A stretch of 28,330 bases of DNA from an uncultured Oscillospiraceae bacterium (GTDB lineage Bacteria; Bacillota; Clostridia; Oscillospirales; Oscillospiraceae), in the NCBI GenBank assembly GCA_900759385.1, contig CAAEUZ010000037.1:1-28330 (forward strand). The letters are read 5' to 3'. The notes below the pieces were generated by a model, which was given only the letters and a program-made list of their open reading frames with translations, was not told the origin of the DNA and did no database searches. Positions 23,821-28,330 of this stretch are shown piece by piece (the stretch's first letter is position 1; each line of letters starts with the position of its first letter). The translations under genes were made by a program, and so were the position numbers.

Positions 23821-24618
23821 ATGATCATCGGCATAGATATGGGCGCATCTGCGGTCAAGCTCGCCGCCCTTGAGGGTGACGAGGTTGTCCTCACCCACTA
23901 CGAACACGGGCGTGGCGGCGACATCGCCGCGCTCTGCGGCAAGCTGGGCCTCGACCTGCACGCGGCGGAGGCGGTTGCCGTCAGCGGGTTGTCCGCCGGC
24001 GGCGCGGGGCTCGAGCCCCTTGGCATCACCCCGGTAAACGTCGGCGAGGCCGAGGCCATAGGCCGCGGCGCGGTGTACCTCACCGGTCTCGACGACGTAA
24101 TTGTGGCCAGCATCGGCACGGGCACGGCCTTTGTCCACGCGAAGGGCGGCGTGTACACGCACCTGTGCGGCACCGGCGTCGGCGCGGGCACGCTCAGCGG
24201 CCTGGCCGAGAAGGTGCTCGGCATCACAAATATGCGCGAGTTCGACCGCATGGCCATGGCCGGGAACACGAACCGCGTCGATCTCACCATCGGCGACTTT
24301 GTGGAGATGCACGGTCAGCTGGCCGCCGACCTCACCGCCTCCAACCTGGCGCGGCGTAATCCCGATGCCACGGCGGAGGACTGGGCCGCCGGCCTGGCCA
24401 CGCTCATCTTCCAGGTCGTGGGTACGATGTGCCTGCTTGCCTGCCGCGGCTGCGGCGCCAAAGGCGTCGTCGTGACGGGCGCGATCGCCGACACCGCGCC
24501 CTCGCGGGCGAACTTTGCCCGCTTTGTCGAGGGGTACGGGCTCGACTACTTTGTGCCCGAGCACAGCGCCTGCTCGACCGCGATAGGAACGGCCCTCTGT
24601 GCGAGGTACGCCAAGTGA
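23821..24618 (+). CDS. coaW: Type II pantothenate kinase
   Basis: Phosphorylates pantothenate, the first step of coenzyme A synthesis. The 265-residue protein has the actin/hexokinase-like fold seen in type II (CoaW/fumble) kinases: the ATP loop GIDMGAS at residues 4-10, VASIGTGTAFV near 95-105 and the glycine-rich GTGVGAGTLSGL at 117-128. A GTG at 23812 is in frame but overlaps the GAGGTG ribosome binding site, so the ATG at 23821 (spacing 6) is chosen. Type II enzymes resist feedback by CoA in several bacteria; that is family knowledge. The stop overlaps the rsmA start as GTGA. Its presence in an SRP and ribosome operon has no obvious functional logic beyond shared growth demand. Confidence 0.9.
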   Translation: MIIGIDMGASAVKLAALEGDEVVLTHYEHGRGGDIAALCGKLGLDLHAAEAVAVSGLSAGGAGLEPLGITPVNVGEAEAIGRGAVYLTGLDDVIVASIGTGTAFVHAKGGVYTHLCGTGVGAGTLSGLAEKVLGITNMREFDRMAMAGNTNRVDLTIGDFVEMHGQLAADLTASNLARRNPDATAEDWAAGLATLIFQVVGTMCLLACRGCGAKGVVVTGAIADTAPSRANFARFVEGYGLDYFVPEHSACSTAIGTALCARYAK

Positions 24619-25478
24619 ACCTCACGAGCCCTGCTGAAATAAAGGCCCTGCTCGAACGGCACGGCTTCCGCTTCTCCAAGGCCCTGGGCCAGAACTTCCT
24701 CATCGAGCCCTCCGTGCCGAGGCGCATCGCGGAGGCCTCCGGCGCGGACGAAAATACGCTCGCCCTCGAGGTTGGCCCCGGCGTGGGCTGCCTCACCAGC
24801 GAACTGGCGCAGCGCGCCGGGAAGGTCGTCGCCATAGAGCTGGACAGCGCCCTGCGCGGCATACTGAGCGAGACGCTGGGCGGGTATGATAACATCGAGA
24901 TCATCTGGGGCGACGCCGCCAGGCTCGACCTGGCCGGGATCGTGCGCTCCCGCGCGGCAGGGCTCCGGCCCATGGTCTGCGCCAACCTGCCCTACAGCGT
25001 GACCTCCCCCCTGCTGGCCGCGTTCATTGAGGCGCGCTGCTTTGAGCGCATCACCGTCATGATCCAGCGTGAGGTCGCCCTCCGGCTGGCGGCCGCCCCC
25101 GGCTCCGGGGACTACGGCGCCTTCACCGTGTTCGTCAACTGGCACTGCGAGGTGAAGAAGCTCTTCGACGTGCCGCCCGAGTGCTTCATGCCGCGGCCGA
25201 AGGTAACCAGCAGCGTCGTCGCGCTCACGCCCCGCGCCGAGCCGCCCTGCGCGGTCAGGGACGAAAAGCTCATGTTCCGCTGCGTGCGGGCGGCCTTCTC
25301 CCAGCGGCGCAAGACGCTCTCCAACGCGCTGACAAACGGTCTCGGCGCATATACGCGCGAACAGGTCTGCGCGGCGCTGGAGGCGGCCGGGGTAAATCCC
25401 CAGGCGCGCGGTGAAACCCTGGGGGCGGCAGAATTCGCAGCCGTTGCGGACGCATTGGCCGGCACAAATGCAAGTTGA
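24615..25478 (+). CDS. rsmA: 16S rRNA dimethyladenosine transferase RsmA (KsgA)
   Basis: Dimethylates two adjacent adenines near the 3' end of 16S rRNA late in small-subunit assembly, using S-adenosylmethionine. At 287 residues it has the family length. The methyl-donor loop EVGPGVGCLTSEL is at 52-64, IELD near 74-77, and the catalytic NLPY at 124-127, with SKALGQNFL near the N terminus. The start is GTG at 24615, overlapping the coaW stop. A longer open frame upstream lies inside coaW and is not supported. It closes the operon; I see no clear terminator between it and the ppdK promoter. Confidence 0.95.
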   Translation: MNLTSPAEIKALLERHGFRFSKALGQNFLIEPSVPRRIAEASGADENTLALEVGPGVGCLTSELAQRAGKVVAIELDSALRGILSETLGGYDNIEIIWGDAARLDLAGIVRSRAAGLRPMVCANLPYSVTSPLLAAFIEARCFERITVMIQREVALRLAAAPGSGDYGAFTVFVNWHCEVKKLFDVPPECFMPRPKVTSSVVALTPRAEPPCAVRDEKLMFRCVRAAFSQRRKTLSNALTNGLGAYTREQVCAALEAAGVNPQARGETLGAAEFAAVADALAGTNAS

Positions 25479-25544
25479 CGGCTTTTGGCGCAATTTTGGC
25501 GCGAAAAACATGAATATTGGCCCCATAAAAAGCAAAGATTTTGC

Positions 25545-25573
25545 TTGAACATGGGTAAAAAAGATGATATACT
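25545..25573 (+). promoter_or_regulatory. Promoter of ppdK
   Basis: TTGAAC (25545-25550) and TATACT (25568-25573), 17 bases apart, with an extended -10 TGA. The leader to the start codon is about 80 bases and AT-rich, unlike the coding DNA around it. Confidence 0.88.
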
Positions 25574-25657
25574 TTTTGAGGTTGTATGATACGTCTGAAT
25601 CGTGTCAAACACTTTGCTGGTTAAAAAACTTCATATAATCTGAAAGGACGTTGAAGG

Positions 25658-28285
25658 ATGAGCAAAAAGTACGTTTACCTGTTTTCCGAGGGCAACGCCA
25701 ACATGCGCGAGCTCCTTGGCGGCAAGGGCGCGAACCTGGCCGAGATGACCAATATCGGCATGCCTGTGCCCCAGGGCTTCACCATCAGCACCGAGGCCTG
25801 CACCCGCTACTACGAGGACGGCGAGAAGATCGCCCCCGAAATTGAAGCCGAGATCTTTGAGTACCTCACCAAGATGGAGAACCTCGTCGGCAAGAAGTTC
25901 GGCGACAAGGAGAATCCGCTGCTGGTCTCCGTCCGTTCCGGCGCCCGCGCCTCCATGCCCGGCATGATGGACACCATCCTGAACCTCGGCATAAACGACG
26001 ACGTCGCCGCCACTCTCGCGGCCAAGAGCGGCAATGTCCGCTGGGCTTACGACAGCTACCGCCGCTTCATCATGATGTTCTCCGACGTCGCCATGGGCTA
26101 CGACCGCCTCAAGTTTGAGGATATCATGGACGAGCTCAAGGCCAAGCGCGGCGTTGACAACGACGCCGGCCTCACCGCCGAGGATATGCAGGAACTCGTC
26201 AAGCGCTTCAAGGTCCTCTACAAGGAGCTCGCCGGCGAGGAGTTCCCCTCCGACCCGAAGGTGCAGCTCATGGCCGCCGTCCGCGCCGTCTTCGGCAGCT
26301 GGATGAACGACCGCGCCATCGCCTACCGCCGCATGAATGACATCCCCAGCAGCTGGGGCACCGCCGTCAACGTCCAGATGATGGTCTTCGGCAACATGGG
26401 CGACGACTGCGGCACCGGCGTCGCCTTCTCCCGCGACCCCGCCACCGGCGAGAACAAGCTCTATGGCGAGTTCCTCATGAACGCCCAGGGCGAGGACGTC
26501 GTGGCCGGCATCCGCACCCCCCAGACCATCGACCAGCTGCACGAGACCAACCCGGCCGCCTACGACCAGTTCGCCGCCGTGGCCAAGAACCTTGAGAAGC
26601 ACTACAAGGACATGCAGGACATGGAGTTCACCATCGAGCAGGGCAAGCTCTACATGCTCCAGACCCGCAACGGCAAGCGCACCGCCCAGGCCGCCTTCAA
26701 GGTCGCCGTCGATATGGTGAACGAGGGTCTCTGCACCAAGGAAGAGGCCATCCTCAAGATAGACCCCAACTCCATCAACGCCCTTCTGCACCCCCGCTTT
26801 GACGAGGCCGCTCTGAAGAACGCCACTCCCGTGGCCGCCGGCCTGCCCGCCAGCCCCGGTGCCGGCTGCGGCGCTGTCTACTTCACCGCCGAGGAAGTCA
26901 AGGAGCACGCCAAGAACGGCCCCGTCCTCCTCGTCCGCAACTTCACCAGCCCCGAGGACATCGAGGGTATGGCTGTCGCCCAGGGCATCCTGACCGCCAC
27001 CGGCGGCCGTACCAGCCACGCGGCCGTTGTCGCCCGCGGCATGGGCGCCTGCTGCGTTGCCGGCTGCGGCGCGCTGCACATCAATGAGGAAGAGAAGTAC
27101 CTGACCATCGCCGGCGTCCGCGTAAACGAGGGCGAGGTCATGAGCATCGACGGCAACACCGGCAACGTCTATGTCGGCGCCATCCCCACTGTCGACGCCA
27201 CCATCAGCGGCGACTTCGCCACCGTCATGGGCTGGGCCGACAGCATCCGCGCCCTCAAGGTCCGCACCAACGCCGACACCCCGCGTGACGCCGCCAACGC
27301 CGTCCGTCTGGGCGCCGAGGGCATCGGCCTCACCCGTACCGAGCACATGTTCTTCGACGCCGACCGTATCCCGGCCATGCGCGAGATGATTCTCTCCACC
27401 GACCTCGAGCACCGCACCGCCGCGCTCGCCAAGCTCCTGCCCATGCAGCGCAGCGACTTCGAGGGCATCTTCAAGGCCATGGAAGGCCGCCCGGTCACCA
27501 TCCGCCTGCTGGATCCCCCCCTGCACGAGTTCCTGCCCACCGCCGAGGAGGACATCCGCGCCCTCGCCAACGACATGGGCCTCACCTACGAATACGTCAA
27601 GGGCACCATCGAGAGCCTGCACGAGAACAACCCGATGATGGGCTTCCGCGGCTGCCGTCTGCCCGTCAAGTACCCCGAGATCGCCGAGATGCAGACCCGC
27701 GCCATCATCGAGGCCGCCATCAATGTCAAGGCCGAGTGCGGCTATGACATCGTCCCCGAGATCATGATCCCGCTGACCTGCGAGTTCAAGGAGCTCAAGT
27801 ACGTCTCCAACATCGTCAAGGCCACCGCCGAGAAGGTCAAGGAGGAAAAGGGCAGCGACCTCAAGTACCTGGTCGGCACCATGATCGAGATCCCGCGCGC
27901 GGCCCTGACCGCCGACGAGATCGCCAAGGAGGCCGAGTTCTTCTCCTTCGGCACCAACGACCTCACCCAGATGACCTTCGGCTTCTCCCGTGACGACGCC
28001 GGCAGCTTCCTGCCCAGCTACTACGAGAAGCAGATCTTCGACAACGACCCGTTCGAGCGCCTCGACCAGGTCGGCGTAGGCAAGCTGGTCGACATGGCCT
28101 GCAAGCTCGGCCGTTCCACTCGCCCCGACATCCACCTCGGTATCTGCGGCGAGCACGGCGGCGAGCCCAGCAGCGTCGAGTTCTGCCACCGCACCGGCCT
28201 CGACTACGTCTCCTGCAGCCCCTTCCGCGTGCCCATCGCCCGCATGGCCGCTGCCCAGGCGCAGATCAAGAACCCCCGTGCGTAA
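25658..28285 (+). CDS. ppdK: Pyruvate, phosphate dikinase
   Basis: Interconverts pyruvate, ATP and phosphate with phosphoenolpyruvate, AMP and pyrophosphate, in either glycolytic or gluconeogenic direction. At 875 residues it equals the well-studied Clostridium symbiosum enzyme in length. Domains in order: an N-terminal ATP-grasp nucleotide-binding part with LLGGKGANLAEM and VRSGARASMPGMMDTILNLG; the swivelling phosphohistidine domain with GGRTSHAAVVARGMG, whose catalytic histidine is residue 454; and the PEP/pyruvate barrel with GTNDLTQMTFGFSRDDAG and GICGEHGG, including Cys 830. The ATG at 25658 has AAAGGA 9 bases upstream. Codons end almost only in C or G, even more than in neighbouring genes, pointing to very high expression. 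It has its own promoter and is monocistronic as far as can be seen. Confidence 0.99.
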   Translation: MSKKYVYLFSEGNANMRELLGGKGANLAEMTNIGMPVPQGFTISTEACTRYYEDGEKIAPEIEAEIFEYLTKMENLVGKKFGDKENPLLVSVRSGARASMPGMMDTILNLGINDDVAATLAAKSGNVRWAYDSYRRFIMMFSDVAMGYDRLKFEDIMDELKAKRGVDNDAGLTAEDMQELVKRFKVLYKELAGEEFPSDPKVQLMAAVRAVFGSWMNDRAIAYRRMNDIPSSWGTAVNVQMMVFGNMGDDCGTGVAFSRDPATGENKLYGEFLMNAQGEDVVAGIRTPQTIDQLHETNPAAYDQFAAVAKNLEKHYKDMQDMEFTIEQGKLYMLQTRNGKRTAQAAFKVAVDMVNEGLCTKEEAILKIDPNSINALLHPRFDEAALKNATPVAAGLPASPGAGCGAVYFTAEEVKEHAKNGPVLLVRNFTSPEDIEGMAVAQGILTATGGRTSHAAVVARGMGACCVAGCGALHINEEEKYLTIAGVRVNEGEVMSIDGNTGNVYVGAIPTVDATISGDFATVMGWADSIRALKVRTNADTPRDAANAVRLGAEGIGLTRTEHMFFDADRIPAMREMILSTDLEHRTAALAKLLPMQRSDFEGIFKAMEGRPVTIRLLDPPLHEFLPTAEEDIRALANDMGLTYEYVKGTIESLHENNPMMGFRGCRLPVKYPEIAEMQTRAIIEAAINVKAECGYDIVPEIMIPLTCEFKELKYVSNIVKATAEKVKEEKGSDLKYLVGTMIEIPRAALTADEIAKEAEFFSFGTNDLTQMTFGFSRDDAGSFLPSYYEKQIFDNDPFERLDQVGVGKLVDMACKLGRSTRPDIHLGICGEHGGEPSSVEFCHRTGLDYVSCSPFRVPIARMAAAQAQIKNPRA

Positions 28286-28305
28286 TTAACATTATAATTA
28301 TAAAA

Positions 28306-28330
28306 GAGACCAGCCTTCCGGCTGAGATCG
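28306..28330 (+). terminator. Probable terminator of ppdK, cut by the window edge
   Basis: CAGCC (28311-28315) and GGCTG (28320-28324) pair around TTCC, with further partial pairing outward (GA with TC). The window ends before a T-run could be seen, so the call rests on position and stem only. Confidence 0.4.

Noticed and set aside
25631..28189. An 852-codon open frame on the minus strand opposite ppdK
   Set aside because: Same reason: the composition is repetitive and it lies antisense to a clear PPDK gene with all catalytic motifs.

Overview
The window looks like a chromosomal segment of a GC-rich member of the Clostridia, probably an Oscillospirales-type gut bacterium. This is inferred from gene content and was not tested against a database. 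The supporting signs are a thiW-thiM thiamine-salvage operon under TPP riboswitches, the Firmicutes order ylxM-ffh-rpsP-khpA-rimM-trmD, the YmfF/YmfH peptidase-like pair, a type II pantothenate kinase, PPDK and phosphoketolase. Coding DNA is very GC-rich with mostly C- or G-ending codons. The promoters are AT-rich sigma-A type, often with an extended -10. I see no rRNA, tRNA, CRISPR array, insertion sequence or phage gene.

Layout. Bases 1-4320 are a thiamine-salvage region. thiE lies on the minus strand behind its own promoter, TPP riboswitch and terminator. Two unrelated membrane-protein genes follow, converging on a shared terminator. Next comes the thiWM operon, led by a canonical promoter, TPP aptamer and terminator, then by a second candidate promoter and a structured element that looks like a strongly diverged TPP aptamer. 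Bases 4440-6960 hold a monocistronic phosphoketolase gene. Bases 7030-7840 hold a membrane-anchored XRE regulator. Bases 7859-12090 are a minus-strand operon: ymfF, ymfH, lgt and a helical protein of unknown function. Bases 12117-19202 are one 2361-codon gene for a cyclic beta-1,2-glucan synthase-type enzyme. Bases 19288-25478 are a translation and protein-targeting operon: ylxM, ffh, rpsP, khpA, rimM, trmD fused to a GNAT domain, a DUF6440-like gene, a type II pantothenate kinase gene and rsmA/ksgA. Bases 25545-28285 hold ppdK with its own promoter.

How the genes work together. ThiW imports a thiazole precursor, ThiM phosphorylates it, and ThiE joins it to HMP-PP; TPP would shut both transcription units through riboswitches. 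The ffh block combines SRP targeting (Ffh, YlxM), the small ribosomal subunit (S16, RimM, RsmA), tRNA modification (TrmD) and CoA synthesis. Phosphoketolase and PPDK are central-carbon enzymes with codon use expected of highly expressed genes.

Most worth a second look: the diverged tandem TPP-like leader before thiW, the single-frame TrmD-GNAT fusion, the very large glucan synthase gene, and the paired hairpins and terminator inside the ribosomal operon directly before rimM.
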